The position numbers and the translations under genes are program-made. Positions 6,898 to 15,101 of a stretch of DNA of 25,508 nt are shown here, one piece after another; the first letter of the stretch is position 1; each line of letters starts with the position of its first letter. The notes under the pieces are model-generated. The model saw nothing but the letters and a program-made list of their open reading frames with translations. It ran no database searches and had not been told where the DNA came from. Origin of the DNA: Myxococcales bacterium UBA5297 (lineage in GTDB: Bacteria > Myxococcota > Myxococcia > Myxococcales > UBA5297); the NCBI GenBank assembly GCA_002408385.1, contig DHSB01000252.1, positions 1 through 25,508 on the forward strand, read 5' to 3'.

Positions 6898-7829
6898 CGG
6901 GTCGCACCTCGTGAGTGGGCAAGGCGCGAAGATGCCCCTGGAGCGGAGCCCGACGGCGAAGCGGATGCCAGAGATCGGCTGAACAGTCTGGCGTCCGACA
7001 CCCGAGGGACGGACCTTGCGCGTGAGGCGAGGGGCCTCGTCGTGACGGCCCGCCTCGGCCAGGCAGGCCGATCCGGGGATCTTGCGGGCGTCGAAATGCC
7101 GCCAAGGCCACGAGGCTGGCCCCTGGGCGATGCGAGCGAGGGGTGCCGTGTTTTAGCAAGCCTGACAGACGAGAGCCTGCCTGGGCTCAGCCTGAGGCCT
7201 TTGGCGCGGTTGTTCAGGAAAATGGACATCAGCGATGAGCCATCGACTTCCCCGGGCAGGATGCACCGCGTGGCTGTGGGCTTCGCCGAGGCCCGCGTGG
7301 AGCACTGAGCCGTCGCTGAAGACGACCGACCAGGGCGCGGCGGCCGCGTGCAGGTAGGTCGTGCTCGTCTAGAACCGAGCGGCCGACGCTCCAAAAATGA
7401 CGCAGGGTCGGGGCTCGCCTTCGCATCCCCCAGTCGCCGCCGTGTGACGCCCTGGAGGCGGCGAGCTTGGGCGGGGAGATCCGCGCTCGCGTTCATCTCG
7501 AGCTCCTCCGGAAGACGTGAGCGCCTGGTATGAATCGATGAGCTCGAAGCGCGGGCCCGTCTTCCAGCCCATATGGAAAACTGCACCTGGAGTGCGCGCT
7601 GGGCGCCGAGCGCTCCGCTGTAACCGGAAAAATCCAGCCCCGTTGTGTCCATCGGGCGCTTCGGGTAAGGGAAGAGCCGGAGCTGGGCGGAGCCCCGGTA
7701 CCGCCGGTTGGACTCCGAACCCCGGGCGCCTCCATGCGCGGGAACGGGTGGTTTGGCGGCACGGGCCGGGGGCGAACCCGGGAAGCGAAACGGCACAGGC
7801 GTGAAGCGGGTTCACCAGAGAGTCGGCGC
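6898..7829. other. Gene-poor stretch, possibly holding a decayed minus-strand gene
   Basis: I find no confident CDS here. Long open frames exist but have the Arg/Ser/Pro-rich composition of non-coding frames in GC-rich DNA. On the minus strand, between about 7570 and 7210, protein-like fragments appear successively in different frames: HMGWKTGPRFELIDSYQALT, then LPEELEMNASADLPAQARRL preceded by GGAGGAG, then APWSVFSDGSVLHAGLGEAH. This is what a gene broken by frameshifts would look like, but I do not recognise a family. Confidence 0.3.
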
Positions 7830-9341
7830 GTGATCGGGGTTCCAGCACAGGCGTTCGGTAAGTACCGCTTGCTGCGCAAGCTGGCCAAGGGTGGGATGGC
7901 CGAGGTCTACCTAGCGCAGGCCGATGTGCCCGCCGGTTTCAGCAAGACCCTGGTCGTCAAGCGCATCCTGCCGCACCTGGCCGGGGACTCGAGCTTCGTC
8001 AAAGTGTTCCTCAACGAGGCCCGGCGCGCGGCGCTGCTGAACCATCCGAACATCGTCCAGATCCTCGATCTCGGCGAGCAGGACGGCAGCTACTACGTCG
8101 CGATGGAGCACATCGACGGGCCGAGCCTGCGCGCCCTGCTGCGGCGGGCCCAGGCGGTCGGAAAGCCGGTTCCTCCCGAGCACGCGGCGAAGATCGTCTC
8201 GCTCGTCTGCGATGGCCTCGGCTTTGCCCACGACTTCGTCGACAAGGGCCGCCCGCTCAACCTCATCCACCGCGACATCAGCCCCGGCAACGTGCTGCTG
8301 TCGCGCGCCGGGTCGGTGATGGTCGTCGACTTTGGCATCGCCAAGGCGGCCACCGGCCAGCATCTGACCAAGAGCGGCACGCTCCAGGGCAAGCTCGCCT
8401 ACATGCCGCCCGAGCAGCTCAAGGGAGAGCCGCTCGACCGGCGCGCCGACATCTTCGCGCTCGGCATCGTCCTCTACGAGCTGCTCGCGGGGACCAAGCC
8501 CTTCGACTCGACCAGCGAAGAGGCGACGACCCAGGCGATCCTCGACGACGAGCCCGCACCGCTGCGCGAGCGGCGCCCCGACTGCCCCGTCGAGCTGTGG
8601 CGCATCATCGAGCGGGCCCTCGCCAAGAGGCGCGAGCAACGCTATCCGGATTGCCGTTCGATGCAGCAGGATCTCGAGCGGTTCCTCTTCAAGCGTGGCC
8701 TGCCGCTCGGTGCCCATGAGCTCTCCCGCCTCGTCGCGGAGATGGACACCCCGTCCGCAGCAGACGCTTCGCCGGTGCCGCCTCGCGCCCCTGCGCCAAC
8801 GCCTCCGTCACCTCCGGCGACGGCGCTCGCTCCCCGACCGCCCGCGCTCAAGCCGTCTGAGCTGCCGGCCACAGAGCCGGGGGCCGGCGATTCCGGCGCT
8901 GGGGACGCGGATGCTGCGTCGGCGCCTGCTGCCCCTGCCGTCGCGCCGGAGCCGCTCGTCGACGCGAGCGCTCTCCAGCCTCAACGACCTTCGCTCGAAG
9001 TCGTGGCGGAGCACGGAGACCAGGCTGCGAAGAGCGGACCCGAAGCGCCCGTTCGCCCGAAGTCACGTTGGCCAGCGCTCGCCGGCGGGCTGCTGGCGCT
9101 GACGGTCGTCGCCATCGCCGCGTGGGCGCTTCTTGGCCGCTCGGGCCCGGTGGCCGAGCCGGCCTCTCGTCTTGATGCGGAGTCGGCCACCGTCGCGTCG
9201 GCGCCCCCGAGCCCTGGTGCGCCTCTCGTGCCGACGGCCGAACCTTCGGGTGAGGGCATGGCGCCCGAGCCGGCCGCTGCCGAGTCTCCCGCCCCGACGC
9301 GCGCGCCGCCCGCCGTGAGCCTCGAGTCTGGCTCGCCGTGA
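7830..9341 (+). CDS. Membrane-anchored Ser/Thr protein kinase (Hanks type)
   Basis: This is a 503-residue eukaryotic-like kinase. The catalytic domain spans about residues 9-290: glycine loop KLAKGGMAEV (18-26), ATP-contacting K44 in LVVKRIL, partner E63, catalytic HRD at 147-149 with N154, DFG at 167-169, and MPPE (192-195) as the APE equivalent. All key residues are present, so it should be active. Residues about 345-410 are a Pro/Ala-rich linker. A single membrane helix follows at 414-434 (WPALAGGLLALTVVAIAAWA), then a Pro/Ala-rich tail of 69 residues outside the membrane with no recognisable sensor domain. I chose the GTG at 7830, 8 residues before the FGKYRLL start of the domain; an ATG at 7734 would add a low-complexity basic extension. 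Substrates are unknown. Confidence 0.88.
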   Translation: MIGVPAQAFGKYRLLRKLAKGGMAEVYLAQADVPAGFSKTLVVKRILPHLAGDSSFVKVFLNEARRAALLNHPNIVQILDLGEQDGSYYVAMEHIDGPSLRALLRRAQAVGKPVPPEHAAKIVSLVCDGLGFAHDFVDKGRPLNLIHRDISPGNVLLSRAGSVMVVDFGIAKAATGQHLTKSGTLQGKLAYMPPEQLKGEPLDRRADIFALGIVLYELLAGTKPFDSTSEEATTQAILDDEPAPLRERRPDCPVELWRIIERALAKRREQRYPDCRSMQQDLERFLFKRGLPLGAHELSRLVAEMDTPSAADASPVPPRAPAPTPPSPPATALAPRPPALKPSELPATEPGAGDSGAGDADAASAPAAPAVAPEPLVDASALQPQRPSLEVVAEHGDQAAKSGPEAPVRPKSRWPALAGGLLALTVVAIAAWALLGRSGPVAEPASRLDAESATVASAPPSPGAPLVPTAEPSGEGMAPEPAAAESPAPTRAPPAVSLESGSP

Positions 9342-9608
9342 GCCGCGGCGACCGCGAACAACGGGCGCTTCTCCTTCTACGTCCCGGCGATATCGGTCGA
9401 AGTCGGCAGTCGGTCGTCGGGCCAGAGCTCGTCGCCCACCGGGCCGTCAGGACTGTCGCGGACTCGGTGACCGTGTTCACGAACGCGCCGTGACGTTGGG
9501 GGCCGAGCGGTCCGATCGCCCCGCTTGTCTTCGGGCCCGTGACGGTCAATCCGGAAGGCTGCGGCGAAAGGCTGCCCTGAAGCCGCTCGCGACAGCCTGC
9601 CGGTCGAG
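9342..9608. other. Intergenic stretch after the kinase
   Basis: This lies between the kinase stop and the stop of the convergent YgjV-like gene. In the kinase frame, 42 further codons follow the TGA (including NNGRFSFYVPAISVEVG) before the next stop. I see no terminator with a T-run and no gene. Confidence 0.3.
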
Positions 9609-10244
9609 TCAGATGATCACCTTGCGGAAGAGGTCCTGCTCGCGTGGCTCGGCCTCGAACCCTTGGGCGAGCAGATAGTCGCGGTGCGCCTTGACGCTGC
9701 TGCGCACCACCAGATGCCGGTGCCCCTGCGCGCTGAGCTGCTCGTTGAGGATGCGGAAGACGAACTCGGCGTTCTTCTGGTCGCGGTACTCGGGGACGAC
9801 GTAGTCGAGCCTGATCTCCACGTCGCCGCCGGGCAGCGGCTCGTAGAAGACGATCCCGGCCGGAATCATGTTGCGCAGCACGAAGAAGCCTGAGCGGCTG
9901 GCGAGTGCCTCCAGCTCGAAGCCCGGGAAGAAGCGCATCACGTCGGTGCGGTGGAAGAGCAGGAACTTGCGGGTGAACGTCTCCAGCCCCTGGATCGGCA
10001 GCAGCGTGAAGAAGTCCTTCTTCCGCCGGGTGCGCACCAGGTAGTACGCGTCGACGACGGCGATGAAGAAGTTGACCGCGAAGACCGGCCAGGCCTGCAG
10101 CAACGCGCCGTAGGCGGCGAAGGTGAGCGCGCCGACCAGGTTGTACCAACGCAGCTTGGTGATGTTGCTCATCGTCAGCGACGCGGCGATGAGCAGCGAG
10201 CCGACGTAGCCGACGATCTCAATCCAGTTGAGCGAGAGGACCAT
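9609..10244 (-). CDS. YgjV-like membrane protein with a C-terminal acetyltransferase-like domain
   Basis: This is a 211-residue protein. Residues 1-72 hold three closely spaced membrane segments (about 7-25, 33-51, 53-71) with a WYNLVGALTFAAYGALLQAW pattern, similar to YgjV-type inner-membrane proteins, followed by the positive RTRRKKD. Residues about 75-211 are soluble and resemble a GNAT fold: an RLDYVVPEYRDQKNAEFVF strand-helix in the place of motif A, then HLVVRSSVKAHRDYLLAQGF, typical of the GNAT C-terminal part. A canonical Q/RxxGxG/A is not present, so the domain may be divergent or inactive. The ATG at 10244 has no good Shine-Dalgarno. The fusion suggests modification of something at the inner membrane (inference). 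Confidence 0.6.
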   Translation of the reverse strand: MVLSLNWIEIVGYVGSLLIAASLTMSNITKLRWYNLVGALTFAAYGALLQAWPVFAVNFFIAVVDAYYLVRTRRKKDFFTLLPIQGLETFTRKFLLFHRTDVMRFFPGFELEALASRSGFFVLRNMIPAGIVFYEPLPGGDVEIRLDYVVPEYRDQKNAEFVFRILNEQLSAQGHRHLVVRSSVKAHRDYLLAQGFEAEPREQDLFRKVII

Positions 10245-10681
10245 TTCTAGAGGAGCGAATCCGAGGTGGCGAGGGTCCAGCGAGAAATGCCGGCGAGGCT
10301 AGGGGCCGCGGCGACCGGGGTCAAGGGAACGGCGCGTCGCGCTGCCGGGGCCTCGCAGCGGGCAGGCCGGATGCGCGTCTTCCCGCCGAAAAGGCGAAAA
10401 CCACGATGACTGCTGGCGCCCGCTCGGCCCATGGGCAGCCAGCCGGACAGCCTCCCGATTGCTCGGCCTGCTCATGAGGTGTCGGGAGATCTTCTGCGGG
10501 CGTATCGGGCGAGGCGTACGACCGCCTCCGTCGCGGCGGCCTGTGTGCGCGCATGAAGAAGAGGCGCTGAAGCGAGGCTTCCGAAGGATTTCTCGACGGG
10601 TCTTCAGGACCGTCCGCCTTCTTCCTGTGGAGCGAAGGTGATAGACCCTCGCCCCTCCTCAGCCCACCGACCGAGGTCGCC
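10245..10681. other. Divergent intergenic region
   Basis: No gene is supported here. It separates the divergent YgjV-like and Mpv17-like genes and should contain both promoters, though none is clear. A perfect 6-bp dyad, GAGGCG (10511-10516) and CGCCTC (10523-10528) with a 6-nt centre, is a possible operator. Confidence 0.3.
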
Positions 10682-11350
10682 ATGGAACGACTCACCACCG
10701 CCTGCTGGCTCGCCATTCTCGGCGCCGTCGTCGCTTTCCTGGCCCTCCCGGACGCGCGCGCCGCTTTCGAGGAGGCGACTCGCGCCCATCCCTACCTGCT
10801 CGGCATGGTCAAGATCGCCGTCTTGGGCACGATGGGCGAGCTGCTCGGCAAGAAGATCCGCACCGGGCGCTGGCAGCTTCGCGGAATCCGGCTGTGGCAG
10901 CGCGCGCTGGTGTGGGGCGTCATCGGCATGGTCTTCGCCGTCGTCTTCCCGCTCTTCTCCTTTGGCGTCGACGGGCTGCTAAAGGCGGGCTTGCTTCCCG
11001 GAGCCGGGGTCGCACTGGCGGCCGCGTTTTGGAAGTCCTTCTTCATGAACACCATCTTCGCCTTCCCGATGATGGTCTCGCACCGCATCAGCGACACGCT
11101 CATCGAGCGCGGACAGCTCTTCTCGCGTTGGCCGCTGGTCGAGGTGTTCGTCGGCATCGAGTGGAAGGGGATGTTCCGGGTGGTCGGCGCGGCGTGTCTG
11201 TGGTTCTGGGTCCCGGCGCACACGGTCACCTTCCTGCTGCCGCCCGAGTATCGGGTGCTGTCAGCGGCGCTGCTGGCGATAGCGCTCGGCTTCATCATGG
11301 GGCTCGCCAACCGTCGCGCGGCGGCGCCGGAAGCGGCGCCGGCGGCCTGA
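10682..11350 (+). CDS. Integral membrane protein, Mpv17/PMP22-like
   Basis: This is a 222-residue protein with several membrane helices (about residues 7-23, 76-99, 105-130, 167-185 and 192-210) and an Ala-rich soluble end. The C-terminal block WKGMFRVVGAACLWFWVPAH followed by TVTFLLPPEYRVL has the spacing of the conserved end of Mpv17/PMP22 proteins (W.P.H..TF..P.E.R). Their molecular role in bacteria is not established, and in eukaryotes a channel role has been proposed. The ATG at 10682 has GAGGTC 5 nt upstream. It is monocistronic: the next plus-strand gene is 771 bp away. The alternative is an unrelated polytopic membrane protein. Confidence 0.6.
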   Translation: MERLTTACWLAILGAVVAFLALPDARAAFEEATRAHPYLLGMVKIAVLGTMGELLGKKIRTGRWQLRGIRLWQRALVWGVIGMVFAVVFPLFSFGVDGLLKAGLLPGAGVALAAAFWKSFFMNTIFAFPMMVSHRISDTLIERGQLFSRWPLVEVFVGIEWKGMFRVVGAACLWFWVPAHTVTFLLPPEYRVLSAALLAIALGFIMGLANRRAAAPEAAPAA

Positions 11351-12121
11351 ACTCTTGGCGACGAGCCCGTGTCGGCCGGTTTCCTGGCGATGGCTTTGGC
11401 TGCAAGCTTGTGCAGGGCGAGGCACGACTCGGACTTGCGCCTCTCGACCTCGCGTCGCGCCTCTTGGCTTCGAATCGAGCCTTCGACTTCGCACTGAGGC
11501 ATCGCCTCTCCGACTTCGCATCTTGTCCCTCGATTTCGGCCTCTCGACTTCGCATCGAGCCTCCCGACTTCGCCTCGAGGTGACCGGCAGCTCGCCTTTC
11601 CGCGCCGCGCGCGCACAGGCCCTGCGCGTTTGCTCCTCTGCGCCCCGCGGGTGGTTCGCGCACGGGGGATGCGGCAGTCCGCAAGTACGCTTGCTTTGAG
11701 CTCAAAGTGGTTGAACTCTGCGTCCGCATCGCCCAATATGCCGCGCTCATCTCGTCGCGACCCGCTCCGAAACAGGGTCGGTGACGTTCAGCAGCTTCGC
11801 GCCCGGCCGCGTTGGTCTTCGAGCCGAAGGCCTCACTAGCCGGACAGACTTCAGAAGTCGCCCTGGTGGACTCCGAGTCTAGTTTTCCGAGGCTCGTCTC
11901 CTTCGCCGTTCTCCGCGGCATCGGGCGACAAGCGCGCCGTCGCCGAGCAGCGTCCCGGCAGGCGCAAGACAAACATCGATGACGGTCTCCCCAGTCGCTC
12001 GGCTGCGGCCTCGCGTGGTGTAGCTCGCGTGCTAGGCGAGGAGGGCTGGGGACGACGGCGGCGACGCGAGCGCGGCACGGGCCGAAAGGCCGCCCCTGCG
12101 CCCGGTCGGGAAAGGAGCGCT
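11351..12121. other. Gene-free stretch upstream of the betaine transporter operon
   Basis: No convincing CDS is present. The longest minus-strand frames are Arg/Ser/Ala-rich and contain the degenerate repeat at 11426-11580. A GGCC-GAAA-GGCC hairpin lies close to the proV start. The proV promoter should lie in the last 200 bp, but I could not define it. Confidence 0.35.
11426..11580. repeat. Degenerate tandem repeat built on GACTTCGC
   Basis: CGACTTCGC occurs exactly at 11484-11492, 11511-11519, 11545-11553 and 11565-11573. A diverged copy (GACCTCGC) lies near 11446. Each is commonly flanked by GCCTCTC on the left and ATCGAGCC on the right. Spacing between copies is 20-34 bp, so the array is eroded. 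It lies in non-coding DNA. Confidence 0.6.
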
Positions 12122-13324
12122 GTGAGCGCAATCGAGGTGAAACATCTCTACAAGGTCTTCGGGCCGAACCCTCGACGCGGCGTCGAGCTGCTCGAGCAGG
12201 GCCAGAGCAAGCAGGCGCTGCTCGAACGCGGGCTGGCCATCGGGGTGCGCGACGCGTCCCTGCGCGTCGAGGCCGGCGAGTTCCTCGTCGTCATGGGCCT
12301 GTCCGGCAGCGGAAAGTCGACGCTGCTGCGCTGTCTGAATCGCCTGATCGCCCCGACGTGCGGCGAGGTCTTCCTCGACGGCGTCGACATCACCCGGCTC
12401 TCCGACAAGGCGCTGCGCGAGGTGCGGATGCGCAAGTTCGGGATGGTCTTCCAGCACTTCGCGCTGCTGCCTCACCGAACGGTGCTCGAGAACGCGGCCT
12501 TCGGCCTGGAGTTGCAGAGGGTCGATCCGGCCGAGCGCTCGCGTCGGGCCGCCGAGGCCCTTGAGCTCGTCGGCCTGTCAGGCTGGGCTGGCTCGCTTCC
12601 CGGCGAGCTCTCGGGGGGCATGCAACAACGCGTTGGGCTCGCCCGTGCGCTGGCGGTCAATCCGGACATCCTGCTCATGGACGAGGCCTTCAGCGCGCTC
12701 GACCCTCTGATCCGCCGCGACATGCAGGAGGAGCTGCTCGGCCTGCAGAGCCGGATGCGCAAGACCATCGTCTTCATCACCCATGATCTCGACGAGGCGC
12801 TGCTGCTCGGCGATCGCATCGTGATCATGAAGGACGGGCAGATCGTCCAGGTCGGCGCGCCCGAGACCATCCTCACGCAGCCGGCCGATGACTACGTCGC
12901 CCGCTTCGTCGAGAAGGTCGACGTCTCCAAGGTCCTCACCGCCGAGGCGGTGATGCACAAGGCCTCGTCGATCACCTGGCCGAAGGACGGGCCCAAGGCG
13001 GCGCTGCACAAGATGCGCGAGGTGGGAATCAGCGGAATCATGGTCCGCGACCGCGACCAGCGGCTGCTTGGCGTCATCTCGGCCGAAGACGCGGCGAGGG
13101 CTCTCGACGCACACGTCGAGACCCTCGAGGGGCTCATCCGGCCGGTGCCCAGCGTGCGCCTGGAGACCCCGCTCGCGGAGATCTTCGGCATCGCGCAGTT
13201 CCCGGTCGCCGTCGTCGACGAGGAGCGCCGCCTGCGCGGGCTCGTCGTGCGTGGCGCGCTGCTCGCGGCGCTCGCCGGCAACCGCGCCCCCGAGAGAGCG
13301 GCAGAGCTGAGGGAGGCGGCATGA
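12122..13324 (+). CDS. proV: Glycine betaine/proline ABC transporter, ATP-binding subunit
   Basis: This 400-residue ATPase drives uptake of compatible solutes such as glycine betaine through the ProW permease. Walker A GLSGSGKST is at residues 59-67, the signature LSGGMQQR begins near residue 163 and Walker B ILLMDE near 183-188. From about residue 270 there are two CBS-like repeats (AVMHKASSITWPKDGPKAAL; HKMREVGISGIMVRDRDQRL), a hallmark of ProV/OpuAA and a site of ionic-strength or nucleotide sensing in this family. The GTG at 12122 is chosen because AAAGGAG lies about 6 nt upstream; the family N-terminus (IEVKHLYKVFG) begins at once. Its stop overlaps the proW ATG by 4 nt (ATGA). Osmotic regulation is expected but not visible in the sequence. 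Confidence 0.93.
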   Translation: MSAIEVKHLYKVFGPNPRRGVELLEQGQSKQALLERGLAIGVRDASLRVEAGEFLVVMGLSGSGKSTLLRCLNRLIAPTCGEVFLDGVDITRLSDKALREVRMRKFGMVFQHFALLPHRTVLENAAFGLELQRVDPAERSRRAAEALELVGLSGWAGSLPGELSGGMQQRVGLARALAVNPDILLMDEAFSALDPLIRRDMQEELLGLQSRMRKTIVFITHDLDEALLLGDRIVIMKDGQIVQVGAPETILTQPADDYVARFVEKVDVSKVLTAEAVMHKASSITWPKDGPKAALHKMREVGISGIMVRDRDQRLLGVISAEDAARALDAHVETLEGLIRPVPSVRLETPLAEIFGIAQFPVAVVDEERRLRGLVVRGALLAALAGNRAPERAAELREAA

Positions 13325-14166
13325 GCATCCCGGCAATTCCGCTCGCGCGAGGGGTCGAGGCCGCCATCGAGTACCTCACCCTCCACTTCGCCTTCCTCAC
13401 CAAGGCGCTCTCGCGGCTGGTCGAGACCGGCGTCGACGCGCTCGTCGACGCGATGCTCTGGCTGCCGCCCTGGCTCTTCATCGCGGCGCTCAGCGGCCTG
13501 GCCTGGAAGCTGGCCGGCAGGCGCATCGCAGTCTTTGCGGCCGCGGGGCTGCTGCTCGTCTGGAACCTCGGCCTATGGGCGCCGATGGTCTCGACGCTGG
13601 CGCTGGTGCTCATCGCCACCCTGGTCGCGGTGTCCATCGGCATGCCACTCGGCGTGTTGGCGGCCGTCTTCCCGGGGGTCAAGCGTGTGGTCGCGCCGGC
13701 GCTCGACTTCATGCAGACGATGCCCGCGTTCGTCTACCTGATCCCCGCAATCCCGTTCTTCGGCCTCGGGCCCGTCTCGGCGATCGTCTCGACGGTCATC
13801 TTCGCGATGCCGCCGGCCACCCGCCTGACCTACCTGGGCATCGAGCAGACCCCGGCCGAGTTGGTCGAGGCCGCCGACGCCTTCGGCGCGACCCGCGCAC
13901 AGAAACTCTTCAAGATCCAACTCCCTCTCGCCAGGCCGACCATCATGGCGGGCGTCAACCAGACCATCATGCTGTCGCTGTCGATGGTGGTGATCGCCGC
14001 GATGATCGGCGCCAAGGGCCTGGGGGGAGAGGTGTGGAAGGCGATCCAGCGCTTCGAGCCCGGCAAGGGCTTCGAGGCCGGGGTGGGCGTCGTCATCGTC
14101 GCCATCATCCTCGATCGCATCACTCAGGCGGTCGCTCGCAAGAGCCCGGCCGCACAGACCCGATAG
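13321..14166 (+). CDS. proW: Glycine betaine/proline ABC transporter, permease subunit
   Basis: This is a 281-residue inner-membrane permease of the OpuAB/ProW type with about six to seven membrane helices. The coupling-loop region reads ELVEAADAFGATRAQKLFKI followed by QLPLARPTIMAGVNQTIM, which is the EAA motif that contacts ProV. VAPALDFMQTMPAFVYLIPA followed by IPFFGLG is the conserved ProW segment preceding it. The ATG is inside the end of proV (4-nt overlap), so translation is coupled. The stop is 11 bp before proX. Length and helices are normal for the family, apart from an N-terminal segment of about 45 residues before the first helix. Confidence 0.93.
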   Translation: MSIPAIPLARGVEAAIEYLTLHFAFLTKALSRLVETGVDALVDAMLWLPPWLFIAALSGLAWKLAGRRIAVFAAAGLLLVWNLGLWAPMVSTLALVLIATLVAVSIGMPLGVLAAVFPGVKRVVAPALDFMQTMPAFVYLIPAIPFFGLGPVSAIVSTVIFAMPPATRLTYLGIEQTPAELVEAADAFGATRAQKLFKIQLPLARPTIMAGVNQTIMLSLSMVVIAAMIGAKGLGGEVWKAIQRFEPGKGFEAGVGVVIVAIILDRITQAVARKSPAAQTR

Positions 14167-14177
14167 GAAGGAGCACC

Positions 14178-15101
14178 ATGACGCGAACTCGACCGCGGGG
14201 GGCGACCCTTGCCCTGTTGTTGACCCTTTCCCTGCTCGGCTGCAAGAGCGAGCGCACAGGCGGCGCGGCCGCCGAGACGAAGAAGCAGGACCGGCGGCTC
14301 GAGCTGGTCTACGTGGAGTGGGACTCGGAGGTCGCCAGCACCAACCTCGTGCGCGCCGTGCTCGAGCAGCGGCTCGGCTACCGCGTCGAGCTGACCCCGG
14401 TGAGCGCGGCCGCGATGTGGCAGGCGCTCGCCGCCGGCGACGCCGACGCCATGGTCGCCGCCTGGCTGCCCACGACCCACGGCCACTACCTCGAGAGGTT
14501 CAAGGACAAGCTCGTCGACCTCGGGCCGAACCTCGTCGGTACGCGCATCGGGCTCGCCGTGCCCGCCTACGTCGACGTCAAGTCGATTGCCGATCTGGGC
14601 CCTAAGGCCAAGCTCTTCGACGGCAAGCTCGTCGGCATCGACCCGGGCGCCGGGGTGATGAGCAAGACCGAGGAGGCCATCAAGGCCTACGGCATCAAGG
14701 GAATCGAGATCGTCGAAGGCAGCGGCGCGACGATGACCGCCGCGCTGGCCGACGCGATCAAGAACAAGCAGCCCATCGTCGTGACCGCCTGGACGCCACA
14801 CTGGAAGTTCGCGCGGTGGGAGCTCAAGTACCTCGAGGATCCGAAGAATGTCTTCGGCGGCGACGAGCAAATCCACACCTTCGCTCGCAAGGGTCTGCTC
14901 GAAGAGCACCCGGACGCCTGCGCCTTCCTCGATGCCTTCCATTGGTCTCCGGCGCAGATGGCCGAGCTGATGATGAAGAATCGGGAGAATAACCAGCCGT
15001 ACGAGAACGCGAAGAAGTGGGTGGCTGAGCATCCCAAGGAGGTCGATGCCTGGCTTGCTGCCATCAACAAGAAGGGGGGAGGCGAGGCGGTGGCGAAGTG
15101 A
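14178..15101 (+). CDS. proX: Glycine betaine/proline ABC transporter, substrate-binding lipoprotein
   Basis: This is a 307-residue binding protein of the OpuAC family. The N-terminus is a lipoprotein signal with lipobox LSLLGC (C22), so it is probably membrane-tethered rather than free in the periplasm. Family blocks are present: YVEWDSEVASTNLVRAVLEQ, then RLGYRVE, then GDADAMVAAWLPTTHGHYLE, and later VVTAWTPHWKFARWELKYLE. The tryptophans and tyrosines in these blocks are those expected to form the aromatic cage for quaternary ammonium groups. AAGGAG stands 4 nt upstream of the ATG at 14178. The stop overlaps the GTG of the next gene (GTGA), tying the beta-barrel protein to the transporter. 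Confidence 0.93.
   Translation: MTRTRPRGATLALLLTLSLLGCKSERTGGAAAETKKQDRRLELVYVEWDSEVASTNLVRAVLEQRLGYRVELTPVSAAAMWQALAAGDADAMVAAWLPTTHGHYLERFKDKLVDLGPNLVGTRIGLAVPAYVDVKSIADLGPKAKLFDGKLVGIDPGAGVMSKTEEAIKAYGIKGIEIVEGSGATMTAALADAIKNKQPIVVTAWTPHWKFARWELKYLEDPKNVFGGDEQIHTFARKGLLEEHPDACAFLDAFHWSPAQMAELMMKNRENNQPYENAKKWVAEHPKEVDAWLAAINKKGGGEAVAK

Noticed and set aside
6741..7496. A CDS starting at the ATG near 7496 with a GGAGGAG upstream
   Set aside because: The Shine-Dalgarno is good, but the frame quickly becomes Arg/Ser/Pro-rich and overlaps the start of the cysteine-rich gene in another frame. It is at most a broken gene start.
11426..11580. CRISPR array
   Set aside because: Repeat units are short, degenerate and unevenly spaced at 20-34 bp, with no cas genes nearby.
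11295..12131. A 278-codon minus-strand gene covering the GACTTCGC array
   Set aside because: The translation is Arg/Ser/Ala-rich without domains, overlaps the end of the Mpv17-like gene and has no convincing start. The repeat alone gives it a pseudo-periodic look.
12578..13336. Long antisense frame over proV
   Set aside because: The frame is a shadow of proV; it is rich in Arg, Asp and Leu with no recognisable motif, while the plus strand carries all ABC motifs.
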